Positions 1 to 10,780 of a stretch of 64,000 bases of DNA are shown here, piece after piece. Within the stretch, counting starts at the first letter, position 1. Each line of letters starts with the position of its first letter. The notes below the pieces were generated by a model. That model was given only the letters and a program-made list of their open reading frames with translations, was not told the origin of the DNA and did no database searches. This stretch comes from Durusdinium trenchii (Eukaryota > Sar > Dinophyceae > Suessiales > Symbiodiniaceae), in assembly GCA_963970005.1 (NCBI GenBank), contig CAXAMN010018890.1, forward strand, positions 998,197 to 1,062,196. The letters are read 5' to 3'. Both the position numbers and the translations under genes were made by a program.

Positions 1-150
1 GCCACATCGGTTTGGTCACAACGTGATCCCCGTCGTCCTCACCGCTTCGGCCGGATGGTCGAGCACCGCACCGATGGAAGACATGAGCACGAAGCGTCGT
101 TTGGGCCTCGGTCGGTCGAACGACATGTGCCAAAATCAGCAAATACATGT

Positions 151-231
151 GCACACACACACACACTATCTATCTATCTATCTGTCTATCTATCTATCTA
201 TCTATCTACAAGGTATCTATCTGTGACTCCC
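151..231. repeat. (CA)n followed by (CTAT)n microsatellite
   Basis: A short CA run passes directly into a tetranucleotide CTAT run with one CTGT interruption. It is a simple-sequence repeat; the open frames across it are artefacts. Confidence 0.95.
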
Positions 232-503
232 TATCCGTACGCCGTACGCCAAAAAGATCAGTCAATTCCAATCACCCTTATCAATTCGGTATCCCAACAC
301 CGCTCAAACACCTTCCCCGTGAGCTCTCTGTAGGAAGTGATGCTTATCACTGATCACTGCTTATCATGCTACATGCACAGCTTTGCAGTAGTATCAATCA
401 TACCTTTGCCGTCCAACAAAGACATCTGATGGTCACATGCTGACTATACTGGATTATAAACAAGTAACAAATATACAGTGGTTGATGGTGTAAGACCAAC
501 CTG

Positions 504-740
504 TCATGGCAGTGGCCACTGTTTTTTGGAAAAAGGACTGCCCCTGCAATCTCCGAAGCTCAGAGAGTCGACTGCTTCCCATTCGTGGGGCAGTCCGCCC
601 CACGCATGATCACCAAACAGAGGTGCACGAACAACCAAAGGCACCCCACACCTTCTCTGCAGAAGACCTTGGCGCACGAGAGCTCGCTGGAAGCCGAGAC
701 TTCCGTGCCTGTCATGTTTTCTTTTACAGGGGGCTGTCGG
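504..740 (-). CDS. weak candidate exon, unknown product
   Basis: One minus-strand frame stays open to a stop at about 504 and reads like protein (VVRAPLFGDHAW, LPHEWEAVDSLSFGD). No convincing splice pair was placed, and two plus-strand frames are also partly open. I do not recognise the product. It may be the 3' end of a short exon or chance. Confidence 0.25.
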   Translation of the reverse strand, partial: PTAPCKRKHDRHGSLGFQRALVRQGLLQRRCGVPLVVRAPLFGDHAWGGLPHEWEAVDSLSFGDCRGSPFSKKQWPLP

Positions 741-1358
741 AGAGCTAGCCCAAGGGCTCTGGGCTATGCCCAACGATGATGGATCCTTAAACGATCTTGA
801 CGACCGGGAACCCAAAAAGGCGCCTCTTCCATGAATACGTCAGTCTGTGGGCACAAAACTGTTTGGACTGACAGTGGAGAGACATGTAGACCAAACCCCT
901 GCCTCCTAGGTGACCTAACCGTAGCCCACCATGTCTTGCCCATGGCCCTTTTTTAGGCCACCTCGCTTCCGGCATCGGTATTGAGGAATCCAGTCTCCCT
1001 GATCTCGTTCAGTGTGATGGCGTGGGATCTTGAAAAGGCCCCTCACAGCCCACATCGGCCATCGGCAGTGAGATCCGCTTCAACGTGTCACGATTCAAAA
1101 GAGGGGGTGCCTCCTATCTGGTATCGTAGCCGCCCAAAGCACCCAGGTCCAGGCTGAGCAGCTTTACATGACCATAAGCTGGATGGGCCTAAAAAGTCAT
1201 ACAGCTCAGATAGGCGTGGTGGGGTGCAAGCGGTGTGTATATAAGAGAAAACTAAACCCAATGCCTCGTGGTGTTCCTCACTGAGCTCAAGGAAACCGAT
1301 CGCATCTCTAATTCGCTAGCCTCCTCAAATTCATTCTGGTCGCCCAATAGATTGATAC

Positions 1359-1484
1359 GTGATGAATTCCCTGCAACAAATCCTTCGGTGGAAGTGCAAT
1401 CAATCTCTGGGGACCGTCGAGCAGTCGTTTTCCTAGACCCTCCCGGACCGCCGCAAAGGCCGCATGTGTGGCCCCCCCCCTCCG
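1359..1484 (-). CDS. candidate internal exon, unknown product
   Basis: The exon runs from an acceptor (GACCGCAG) to a donor (CAC|GTATCA) and has 42 codons with no phase remainder. It contains FAAVREGLGKRL and LIALPPKDLLQG, with mostly G or C at third positions. The start lies on a run of nine C on the plus strand, where indel errors are likely. No family is recognised, and the neighbouring candidate at 504-740 is not clearly linked. Confidence 0.38.
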
Positions 1485-1867
1485 CTGCGGTCTATGTAGA
1501 GCAAAGGTGCCACACATGCGCGACGTTCTTCACGCCAAAGTGATCCACCTCATGTCTTCGACGTGCGGGTCAAGGTGTTTGATCAAGGTGGAGGTGCACG
1601 GTCATTGGCTACGGATCACTTTGGCACCTGGTAAAGTGGTGGATCTACTTTGCAGCTTAGGACAATGAATATTCATTTCCCACATGAATCAGCCTAATAA
1701 GGAGGTTGACGGGTATTAACATCAAACACCAAAACCGCATGCGTCCTGCGACAAACATTTCAACGCGCGCTTGTTGGAAAGCTGCGGATCCTGCCGAACG
1801 AAAGGATTCCAATACCAAAGGCGCCGATCCTAAAACGCCTAAAATATATTAACATATCATTAAAACA

Positions 1868-2815
1868 CCATAAAATGATCCCCCTTGTGGAGGTCTCTGG
1901 GGTGAGGGATTTGATTTTATAAAGAAAAATCATTTATAAAATGGAATCCCTCAGGCTGCTGCTTTATAAAATGAGAACCCGACCTTTTTATATAATGGCG
2001 AGACAACATACAAGAGCAAAAAAAGAAAATCCGCAGACGCCTTTTTTCTCTTTATGGAATGGCTTTCCATGAACCGGTGATCATTTTGATCCGAAAATGG
2101 TCCATGTTTATGGAATGCTCAACCAACATCTTGCTGTGGTTGTGTCCACTATAAGTCTAAAGCCATGGGAGCCTGCATGGGACTATCATACTATAATGAG
2201 CCATTTATGGTATAGCACTATAGTGGCTATAGGCTCCATGTAGGCAAATCCTATGCAGGACTAGTTTCTGTTAACTCTTTTTGAAGAAGAATAATTCACT
2301 CAAAACATCTCAAAGGAATGAAAGTCAACTTTAATATCAAAACAAGGGAGCAACTGTGCAATTTAAGACAAGTGATAGCAACCAAATTAAAACATGTCCA
2401 TCCATTTCCCATCATTTCCCCTGCCAAAGACAAAGCACAACTTGAATGTGGCACATGGTGAATGCTCAGGTTTTGATCAGCAGGCAAAATCATGTCAAAA
2501 TGTTCAATGAACATCAAATCATAAAATAGCTTTCCCCTGCCAAGGACTACTAAATCCATTGGCAAACATGTCAAAACTGAGCCACGCAGCAGCAATTCAC
2601 ATATGATTCATAAAATGGTTCTATTCTCTCACACCATTACTTGTTTATAACATGAGCAACCAACATCGAGCTGTCTCTATGTTAAAAAAATCACTGTTTA
2701 TAAAATGTACACAGGAGTTTTTTTTTCAAAATTCCGATTTCCGGAAACATTGTGCTTTTTATGAAGTGAGTCCTGGAAAAGTCAATTTATAGGTCACCAG
2801 GATCCCCATTTCATA
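1868..2815. repeat. spaced array of a TTTATAAAATG-like motif
   Basis: A short A/T-rich motif of the form TTTATAAAATGR recurs at irregular spacing at about 1868, 1933, 1967, 1985, 2052, 2108, 2606, 2643, 2697 and 2757, with variants (TTTATGGAATG, TTTATAACATG). The spacers are unique, so this is not a simple tandem satellite. No credible gene lies inside. A related array is at 8097-9044. Confidence 0.7.
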
Positions 2816-2938
2816 AGGACCTGTGCAAGGGGGATATAAAATACGCATCCGAGAGCTTCACCACCTTTATTCGCCCAGCGCCTCAGGCGTCCGGGCCGTC
2901 TCTGGATGGTTGCCCTTCTCCCACCTAGGTGCGATCGT

Positions 2939-3027
2939 AGCACATCTTCGACCAAGGCAAGGGCGGCACGTTCACGGACTCGGAAACCACTGGAAGTCTG
3001 ATCGTCGTCCCTTTTAACTCCTCGGCC
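2939..3027 (+). CDS. candidate internal exon with canonical donor
   Basis: The frame begins after an AG (GATCGTAG), contains DQGKGGTFTDSETTGSL and IVVPFN, and ends at GGCCG|GTAAGT, a perfect donor. Codons are G/C-rich at the third base. The antisense frame is also open to a stop near 2925, so strand rests on the donor. I do not recognise the protein. Confidence 0.42.
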
Positions 3028-3492
3028 GGTAAGTGTTCTTGAACATTAAACATTTTTATATCTCAATAATGCATATATACATATAGTATAAACATACGAC
3101 ATGTGTTTAAGTGCATGAGGTGTCTTATGAAAACCTTCCCTTTTGGTAGAAAGTGGGGGGGCTTGGGATCCACATGGATCCACCATCCTCCCCTTCCTTT
3201 TGATCTACCGAGGGGGTGGAACATGGGTGGGACGAGCATACACAACAATGTCATACGTTGAGGGATCTCCAGTGCACGTGCGTTCTGTCAAAACACAAAT
3301 GGAAGGGAGCATCGCGAAACCAAAGGGAAGAGAACACTAAACTTACTGTAACAAATGAGGTCATCCTCCAACACTTAACTTACACATGCTTACACGATGT
3401 CACAAAATACCACCTGTAGTATAAAATTATAAAGATTACAATAGTATACAGTATACACATGTATACACATGTCCGAGAACAATTTGATTCAC

Positions 3493-3848
3493 CCCAACCG
3501 GAGCCCTTTCTTGGGGTCCCCCAACCGGAGCCCTTTCTTGGGTTCCCTGCTGCCCGCTAATGCCGAAGGCTGGCACACCGGTGGTGCACACCACTGCCGC
3601 CGCCGAGGACAAGGGTTCCAGTAGGGCCGCAGCATCCCGGGTGTCCTGCACAAAGGTCGTGTGTGCGGCGATCTTCGAATCACAGATCCGTACGACATCC
3701 TGACTCGTACAGTTCCAGTGAGTGTCTGTTAATTCGATAAAGACTACGTGACAACTGCACCATGGACGGTAGGTGTCCCAGGCGATGTCAGCGGATTGTC
3801 TCACCAAGACCAACAGTGAGGCAGTACCTGAGTGTCTTTGAGGAGGAA
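3493..3848 (-). CDS. long candidate exon with in-frame 9-residue repeat
   Basis: About 118 codons are open between a good acceptor (TTATTGCAG) and a donor (TTGGG|GTGAAT). The first two thirds contain LLVLVRQSADIAWDTY, CHVVFIELTDTHWNC and AALLEPLSSAAAVV, which looks like a folded domain. The last part carries two copies of a 27-base tandem repeat that keeps frame and codes for PQERAPVGG. Length, splice signals and frame-preserving repeat together make this one of the better exons in the left half. No named family is recognised. Confidence 0.5.
3494..3545. repeat. 27-bp tandem duplication
   Basis: Two nearly identical units with core CAACCGGAGCCCTTTCTTGG lie side by side inside the candidate exon at 3493-3848. 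The unit length is a multiple of three. Confidence 0.9.
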
Positions 3849-3849
3849 C

Positions 3850-4850
3850 TGCAATAAGAAGAAACCATGTCAATAATTAAATATCAATCATGATCAAACA
3901 TCATCAAACAGGTTTGATTATACATATTATCAGTACCTAAGTGTCTGCTTGATCATGTTTGAAGAGCGAGCGGTACGGCACGAAGGAACGGCACGAAGGA
4001 GTGGCCCTGTCAGCGTCTGCGTTGGAATGCCGGGCATCGCCCGGAGGAAAAGGCTAAATGTGCCACGAAGTTCTTATGGACTTTTGATGACTTCTGGACA
4101 TGATCACAATGGGCTGGTACATTGTAAAGGTGCCTAGGACCCGGGACCAGGAAACTCTGTCCAATAGAGTCAATAGAGTTGCGCAACTTACCTCCGTCTT
4201 TAGGGATACTGAAAGTGTAGGGCCAGGGGCGCGATTGAAGGAAGAGAGGCCTCTTCGGTTAACAAAACAAACAAACCACTGTTGGAGCTTGGTGCACACA
4301 CGATCGTACACCTACAAAGTATACTGTAAGTACAGCAATGATGGCTGTATCCCCAGCTTCCATGACCATCATCGGCTCCCCCCCTCAGAAGATCAGCCGC
4401 TGTAGACGGTCAGCAAGCGGATTTAAGGGGAAGTGGAGCCGAGCCATTGGAGAGAAGATCAGTGCTACGGGTGGACAGGGTTCCAACACGAGGTGTGTGA
4501 GAATTGCAGTATATACTGTGCGGGTTGGGGAACCCGAGCATCCACCATGTTCGTGACTGTGTCACGATCTTTGGGTCCAGGATGGTTGCAGGAGGCTTCC
4601 AGAAGATACTACTTTGGCATCGTCGTCAACCAGATGTTGCATTCTTTTGCGGTAGGTTCGGCGACTAGGGACGAGAGCAGCATGCTATAGCAACAAACCA
4701 CCCCCCCAATGGCCACCAAAGACCCACTCATGCCATGCCATCATTGGTTTGGCAATACAAGCAAGGCCGTGGCACGATGCAGCCGACCCTCTTGAGGCAT
4801 CGGTGCTCTGAGAATCTGAGCTGGGATCGTCTCAAATACCAACAGAAACA
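3850..4850. other. no supported gene
   Basis: Several short frames are open on both strands, including a minus-strand frame near 4560-4680 with LVDDDAKVVSSGS. None has a clear splice pair and I do not call a gene here. Confidence 0.5.
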
Positions 4851-4852
4851 CA

Positions 4853-4955
4853 CATGAAACATCATGAAACATGAATGAATCATCATGAAAGACACATGAA
4901 ACATGATGAAAAACACACGAAACCTCATGACGTATCATGAAACACTGAAAGTCAT
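4853..4955. repeat. degenerate CATGAAAC minisatellite
   Basis: ATCATGAAAC / CACATGAAAC is repeated many times with small changes over about 100 bases. The minus-strand Phe- and His-rich frames over it are by-products of the repeat. Confidence 0.85.
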
Positions 4956-5282
4956 TAAATGTCTATTCGCTGGTGTTCGACGACCTGCGCACCTCTCCGA
5001 GCCTTTTGTCCAGAGCTTCGTCCACACGCCCCATGACCCCACAGAGGCCCACGGTCCGCTTCGAAGAGGCTTAGGTTCTCCAAGTCTTGGGCCTCCAAGG
5101 GCCACCGGGTTGTCGGTGTATAAGGGTGTATTTATAGTATCTTTCCCACCCTCCAAGACCTACCTTCTGGGGCTTGCACGGCATATTGCGAAGCGGATGC
5201 CATATGATAGCATTCTGCAGAAGCACATGTCATTGACATGAACACCCCAACAACATTTGCCGTTAAGAGATCTAATTCAACT

Positions 5283-5330
5283 TGATTGTGACATCTTCTT
5301 GATTGTGATATCTTCTTGATTGTGTGGATC
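5283..5330. repeat. 18-bp tandem repeat, about 2.5 copies
   Basis: The unit TTGATTGTGACATCTTCT is repeated with single changes. The following stretch to 5744 is A/T-rich and shows no supported gene. Confidence 0.85.
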
Positions 5331-5744
5331 TACAACTGGCGACTCTTTTTGAATCCTTCCTTAGGCATAGGTATTTCCCGTTGACCCTTTCTATCCTGTA
5401 TTCTATGTTGTCCAACCTTCTTATTGATAAATGTTTTCCTTTTTTTGTTTACCTTCGGTATCATCATTGTATTTAGCACAAAACACTCTACTCTACTTAA
5501 ATCCATTGCTGCCCTAGCTCGTGTGGCTGCCGTCCAAAGCCGCTCCTTGTATATATCAGAAAGTGGTTGTATATAATACGTACTACCTTGGGCAGAATGA
5601 CAAGTAAAGCAAGAAACAACATATGACATGTTTCCTTATACATAACCTTTGTTCAAGCCCTTGACCTCCTGACTTTATTTAAAAAAACAATTAAAACATG
5701 TATCACATACTGAGACTGTTTAATCCGCCGACCCCACACCGTGG

Positions 5745-5969
5745 GGTGAGGCGTGACTGTCGATGTTAGCCTTAGCCTGAAGCCTGAGGCCTTAGCCTTA
5801 GCCTTAGACTTAGACCTGACCTCCCCTACCCCTCCGGACCCTTATTGCAGTGACGAAAGTGCGACGTGATTGCTACCATAGTGCGACGTGATTGCTATCA
5901 AAGTGCGACGTGATTGTGCCCTGGATTGTCCAAGATTCTGCCATCCCAATTGATTTACATCTTGGGGCA
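5745..5969 (+). repeat. left terminal inverted repeat of the foldback element
   Basis: Pairs with 7370-7564 in opposite orientation. It contains a (GCCTTA)n-like stretch at about 5764-5815 and three copies of a 21-22 bp unit with AGTGCGACGTGATTGCTA at 5856-5921. Confidence 0.85.
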
Positions 5970-6204
5970 CCCTCTCTACCCGCGCGGGAAAATAAGCACG
6001 GTCCAAAATGGTCCCGGGCTCGAATCCCGGGCTGGTCGCGGCGGTCCCGGCCAATGCCTTGCTTTTTCCTAGATTTTGTCACGTTTTCTGTTGGATTTGT
6101 GGGATGTTCAAAGGCTTTTTCAGCATTTTCCTAGGAATGCTGGATTTGTGGGATTTTCAAAGGCCTTTTCAGCATTTTCCTAGGAATGCTCTAGGCTTTG
6201 TCTA

Positions 6205-6898
6205 GATTTTGTTACGTTTTCGGCTGGATGCTTTTCCAAGAATTTTCTAGCATTTCCTCTTGTTTTTAGGTTCCCAGATTTCCCCAAAAAATTGNNNNNN
6301 NNNNCAAAAAATTGTTAACCTTTTGCTAACCTATTTTATGCCAGTGTCCGGCTGGATGCTTTTCCAAGAATTTTCTAGCATTTCCTCTTGTTTTTGGGTT
6401 CCCAGATTTCCTCAAAAAATTGTGAACCTTTTGCGAACCGAGTTTATGCCAGTGTCCGGGCTGGTCGCGGCGTGGCCCCGGCCAATGCCCGTGCAAGTGG
6501 ATCGGCATGTTTCTTCGAAAGCGAGGGAACCCAAAATACAAGACGGAGCCCCTAGACAACGGCAGAATGGTGCCCAGATTTCCCTAAAAAACTGTTAACC
6601 TTTTGCTAACCTATTTTATGCCAGTGTTCCCGGCCAATGCCCTTGATTTTTTCTAGGAAGGCTCTTGGCTTTGTTTAGATCCACGGCACGTTTTCTGTTG
6701 GCTTTGTAGGATTTTCAAAGGCTTTTCCAGCAATTTCCTAGGACTGCTCTAGGCTTTGTCTAGCTTTTGTCACGTGTTTGGCTGGATGCTTCTCCAAGAA
6801 TTTTCTAGCATTTCCTCTTATTTTTAGGTTTCCAGATTTCCCCAAAAATTGGTTAACCTATTGCTAACCTATTCTATTCCATTGTTGTACTCATGCCT
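6205..6898. repeat. internal long tandem repeat of about 110 bp
   Basis: A unit with GGCTGGATGCTTTTCCAAG, TTTTCTAGCATTTCCTCTTG, CCCAGATTTCCCCAAAA and TGCTAACCTATTTTATGCC recurs near 6230, 6347, 6570 (partial) and 6778. A second unit (GGATTTTCAAAGGC, TTTTCCTAGGAATGCTC) recurs near 6098, 6146 and 6703. The two alternate, giving a composite array. Confidence 0.85.
6295..6304. other. assembly gap (run of N)
   Basis: Ten N lie between two near-identical repeat copies. The assembler probably could not bridge the tandem repeat, so copy number here is unreliable. Confidence 0.99.
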
Positions 6899-7369
6899 AC
6901 TCGCCGGTGGAACGCACCTGGCCGGGACAGCGCTCCTGCCGTCATGGGCCGTAGTGCGTACCGCACCCTACCGACCCGTCATGGCCCATTTCCACACCCT
7001 TCCGTCCCCCCCCGCCTCCGGGCCTACCGCACTGCAGACATTCCGCCACGCGCGCGTGCCGCCCTCATGTACATGGCTACGGTCTCTTCCCTCGCTGGCG
7101 CGAGAACCCCGCCACCACCTGCCCGAGCTTCCGTTTGCGCTGCTCCGTCCTAGAACCAACACGCCACATGGCGCGGACACGGGCGCCTGACAGGCATGCG
7201 AAAATCTTACCAGAGCCTTTCACGTTACCACGGGCACTGGCCGGACCTCGTTCAGCACATGAAAGGCATGAGTACAACAATGGAAGAAAATAGGTTAGCA
7301 ATTTTCTGAGCAAACCTGGGAACCCAGAACCACCTTTGACATCCTACAACTCCCTTCTACACCCAAACC

Positions 7370-7564
7370 CCCACGATGTAAATCAAGTGGGATGGCAAAA
7401 TCTTGGACAATCGGGATTTCGTCACTGCAACAGGGCTCCGGAGGGCTAGGGGAGGTAAGGTCTAAGTCTAAGGCTAAGGCTAAGTCTAACGCTAAGGCTA
7501 GGCTACGGCTAACGCTAAGGCTAAGGCTTAAGGCTCAGGCTAACATCGACAGTCACGCCTCACC
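7370..7564 (-). repeat. right terminal inverted repeat of the foldback element
   Basis: Reverse complement of the left arm, including a (GCTAAG)n-like run at about 7463-7530. The plus-strand Lys/Ala/Arg-rich open frame across it comes from the hexamer run and is not a gene. Confidence 0.85.
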
Positions 7565-8096
7565 TCAGGCTAGTCCCTGGGACGACCCTGCCACTAGCTT
7601 TTCCCCTTGGGGGTCGGCGGCTGCAGGCGGTAGCCTGGTAAATAATCAACATTTACATTTAAACCTGTCCCAACAAACCATTAGGAATTCTCTGCAAAAT
7701 AGCCTTTCTCTTTGTTCGTATTCATATTTCCTATTTTCTAGTTCCCTAATTTCATTATGTCATTTAGAGAGGACATGTTATACTTCGACTTTGAACCACT
7801 GATGTCAGTTGTATGTGAAAAGTATGTCTCTACATTTTTGGTCAATGAAAGCTGTTTAACAAAAACGTAATAGTTATTCATATTATGTTTTATGACCGGT
7901 GTTAAAGTCAGGGGTGAGGAGTCAAACACCACATTGTATAGTATATATACAAGTCTGGGGGCGCAGCAAGAATTCTTGCAAAACACAAAGGCACAGCCAA
8001 ATCTTAGGGAAACAAAATGATAGGGCCAACATGCATTTCTTTTTGGTCTGCACCTATAGAGAATGTTGGGTAAAACATTGAACGTGCTGTGCCCTT
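7565..8096. other. no supported gene
   Basis: A/T-rich spacer between the foldback element and the second motif array. No exon, hairpin or named repeat was recognised. Confidence 0.5.
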
Positions 8097-9044
8097 CATT
8101 TTGTAAAAAAGATTAAAACAGAAGGTTTTCCAATGTGTGACACCTGATGAGTTGGGGAGGCCCCCAAAAGTGACTCACTTTGTGAAGAAGCTGACCTCAT
8201 TTTGTAAGGCAGCGGCAGCAGCAGCTCTTTTTTTCTGTAGCAGCTTAATCTAAGCTCCTGTTTTTACTTATATAATTATCCACTCCAAAATGCAGCTATT
8301 CGGTGCTACCACCAGTTCGGTTCTGCAGTGGCATCCCTATGTTTCAAAAAAGCGCCTTCTCCAAGAGTTCCAAGTCCATCCTTAGTCTATCCTTAGTGCA
8401 CAGTACCTTAGGCCAAAACGAATTTGCTTTTACAACATGAGTTTACCGCGTTGTTAGACCCCCTTCACTGTCCCAAACAGGACCTTTACAAAATGCATTT
8501 GCAGACCTCCCCATGATCTTGCAGAAAGTAGTCCTTGTCCAAAGTATCCCCGATAAGTTGTTTTAAACAAAGTAAAATTAGTTAAAAGCTGGTACCAGCA
8601 GCTATTATTAGCACATTCTGCAAGGATGGTCCATTATAGAATGACCTTTGGAAAGTCATTTTGTAAGAGAACGAGTGGACCATTTTATCAAGGGGCTTTG
8701 GAACCCCGTGGGTATGTCTCTTACAAAATGGCAGTTTCTTTCAACATGGAATGGCACATCTATGGTACATCGGTGTTTGATTTTCCTTTATAACATGCAT
8801 TGGTGCATCCACCACATAGTTTCTGCATCCAACAAGGAGCCAGAATGATAGGCATCATAGCCTCTTACCAAATGACATTCAAACTTCTTATATAATGACG
8901 TGGTCTGATCTTATTACCATAGCCATACCTCAAATATCTACAAAATGGGTACTGTCTAAAGTTCTTACAACATGGGCACCCCTATTTCCCATTGTTTTCT
9001 TACAAAATGATAGGGGTACAACCCCATGATTTCTTACAAACTGA
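8097..9044. repeat. spaced array of a CTTACAAAATG motif, both orientations
   Basis: CTTACAAAATGR or its complement (CATTTTGTAAG) recurs at about 8097, 8176, 8198, 8427, 8483, 8632, 8657, 8681, 8720, 8787, 8864, 8887, 8938, 8964, 8999 and 9033, with one- or two-base variants. Spacers of roughly 20-80 bases are unrelated to each other. No credible coding frame crosses the block. Confidence 0.75.
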
Positions 9045-9078
9045 TACCCTGCAGGCAAACAGTTTATCCAAAAAATCG

Positions 9079-9132
9079 TGAATCCAAGCCCTGGCTGACG
9101 TCCAGAACCCCAAGATTCAAGGGCTTGGATTC
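9079..9132. repeat. inverted repeat, perfect 13-bp arms
   Basis: GAATCCAAGCCCT at the left is matched by AGGGCTTGGATTC at the right with about 28 bases between. A further GATTCAAG / CTTGAATC pair lies alongside. Possibly the remnant of a small inverted-repeat element. Confidence 0.75.
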
Positions 9133-9286
9133 AAGAAGTTTCCCCCAGAATCTTGAATCCCGCAATCCATCTATATAAAACATTCTAAAACTTTAACCAA
9201 CAATTGACCTCAGGATGTGCAGAATTCACCGTAAATACCACTGAAAAGTACAAACAGGTAGGTCTCGCGCGGTGCCATTTATATTT

Positions 9287-9325
9287 GTACAAGGTTGTGA
9301 CACCTTGTACAAGGTTGTGACACCT
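9287..9325. repeat. 20-bp tandem duplication with palindromic core
   Basis: TTGTACAAGGTTGTGACACC occurs twice in tandem; each unit contains the palindrome CTTGTACAAG. Confidence 0.85.
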
Positions 9326-9329
9326 ATAT

Positions 9330-10560
9330 ACTAAGGACTGCGACCGGGACGATGTATGTTGCCAGGGGTCACCATTCCATTGAAGCTGCATACCAAATCC
9401 CAATGAAGGCCACCCCAAGCGACTAGCCTTCCATGCAAAGGGAATAAGGACTCTCACCCCTCACAGGCTGTGGCACGGTGTGGCCCTCGTCGGTGCGAGT
9501 GGGTTTGGTCCAAATCCCAAATCCACGAAGACATGCCTTCAATTCTCCAAGTCTTTGAGCCCCTGAGCTCGAGCCCCTGAGTCCTTCACATCCAAGTGCC
9601 AAGTCCACGAAGCGTGGGTTTGGTCCAAGTCGGAGAATCCTGAGCTCTTGGAGCATCCTGAGCCCCTGGCCCAAGTAGATGCCTTCTGACGATCCCGGAC
9701 GACCTGAAAAGACGGACGATCTGCCGAGGCATCGAAGATGCCGAATCCGCGTGACGAACGACGTCTGCAGACCCCGTGTGTCAACACATGAGTCGTATAC
9801 GATCGGTTAACGGAAATCCCAGGCATGAACCGGAGAACATCTATCAGGGGGGATCTTTATGAATCCATACCATCTCAGCTGTGACGTCGGTCCAGCGTCA
9901 GCCTCCGTTTCAGCGAGCTTGCTGGCGAGTCAGGCGCACCAAAGCAAAGACACATGGTTCAGCACCTGGACATAAATATCAATCAGAGTCATATATCAAA
10001 TATATAATGATAGATCAAACAGTTCGATTAAGACTTGGCTGGACATCAACCTTCCCATCCTTCTTGCCGGTTGATCCTTGATACTTTCGCCCTCCTGGGG
10101 TCCATGACTCCATGCACTTGGAAGCGGCCCATGCTGCAAAGCCGTTGGGTGACCAAGCGGCCCACCTCGGCGGTGTGGCCCCCATCCGAAGCGAAGGCCC
10201 AGAGTGACACGGCGTCCCGGTGGCGTGGTACAGTCCCGGTGGCCAAATGGCTGAAGATGTGCTACGGTACCGTGGTACGGTCCGTTGTCGGTCCAGTGCT
10301 ACGGGCGTGGCTCCAGTACCGTGGTACGGTCCGTTGAAACGTGTGAACATGTGCTGAACAAGTTCCAGCAACGTCTTGGAGCAACCGGCCGGTGTCCAGT
10401 GATGTCTCCAGTTCTTGGAGCATTGGTTGGAACCGATGTGGGGTCGAAGCCTGGTCCACCAAGTGGAGGAAGACAGAGCCCCTGGGAAGTGATGTTTATA
10501 GAATCTAACATCATGTTCTTACATATATCATCTATAGTATCTAAACACACCTCACAAAGC
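9330..10560. other. no supported gene; open G/C-rich frames of unclear strand
   Basis: Near 10090-10240 a plus frame (VHDSMHLEAAHAAKPLG) and a minus frame (LWAFASDGGHTAEVGRL) both look protein-like with G/C third bases. They cannot both be real and no splice pair decided between them. A 20-base direct repeat is at 10266 and 10316. Confidence 0.35.
10266..10337. repeat. direct repeat GTACCGTGGTACGGTCCGTT
   Basis: The 20-mer occurs at about 10267 and 10317 with a 29-base spacer. It contains the near-palindrome GTACCGTGGTAC. Confidence 0.85.
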
Positions 10561-10569
10561 TCTTGAATT

Positions 10570-10780
10570 TAGATGATATCAATGATATCATTGTTCAAAT
10601 TCGGAGCCGCTGGGGTTCCACGTTCCGCAACAACCAATGGCTTCCCGGTGTTGAAGCCGATCGGCGCCGGTATTTGGGCGCTTACTTCGGCTGCGGCTTT
10701 GGCGCTTCGTTCGTGCACGGAAGAGTTCGGTCGCAGGATGTCGCGGCATTTTTTCCTTTTCAAAGCAGGTCTTTAAGACA
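10570..10780. CDS. candidate exon, strand undecided
   Basis: The segment is open in several frames. The plus frame contains FGAAGVPRSATTNGFP and a small hydrophobic run and ends at AAAGCAG|GTCTT. The minus frame contains ERSAKAAAEVSAQIPAPIGF. Coding character is high but strand and product are unknown. Confidence 0.3.

Larger units (their letters stand above)
5745..7564. mobile_element. foldback-type element with long terminal inverted repeats
   Basis: The ends are inverted copies of each other. The left end starts GGTGAGGCGTGACTG, continues through a degenerate GCCTTA hexamer run, a CTCCCCTACCCCTCCGGA block, and TTGTCCAAGATTCTGCCATC. The right end gives the same blocks in reverse complement. 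Arms are about 195-225 bp with small indels. Inside are tandem repeats, a second inner inverted pair (6826-6898 with 7264-7325) and a G/C-rich centre (6900-7260). No transposase is visible, so it is probably non-autonomous. No target duplication was found beyond the arm edges. An assembly gap lies inside, so the true internal length is unknown. Confidence 0.8.

Noticed and set aside
6005-6040. tRNA gene
   Set aside because: Only a T-arm-like stem is present; acceptor, D and anticodon arms could not be formed.
7392-7802. Plus-strand Lys/Ala/Arg-rich frame
   Set aside because: Produced by the GCTAAG-type hexamer run in the right arm of the foldback element.
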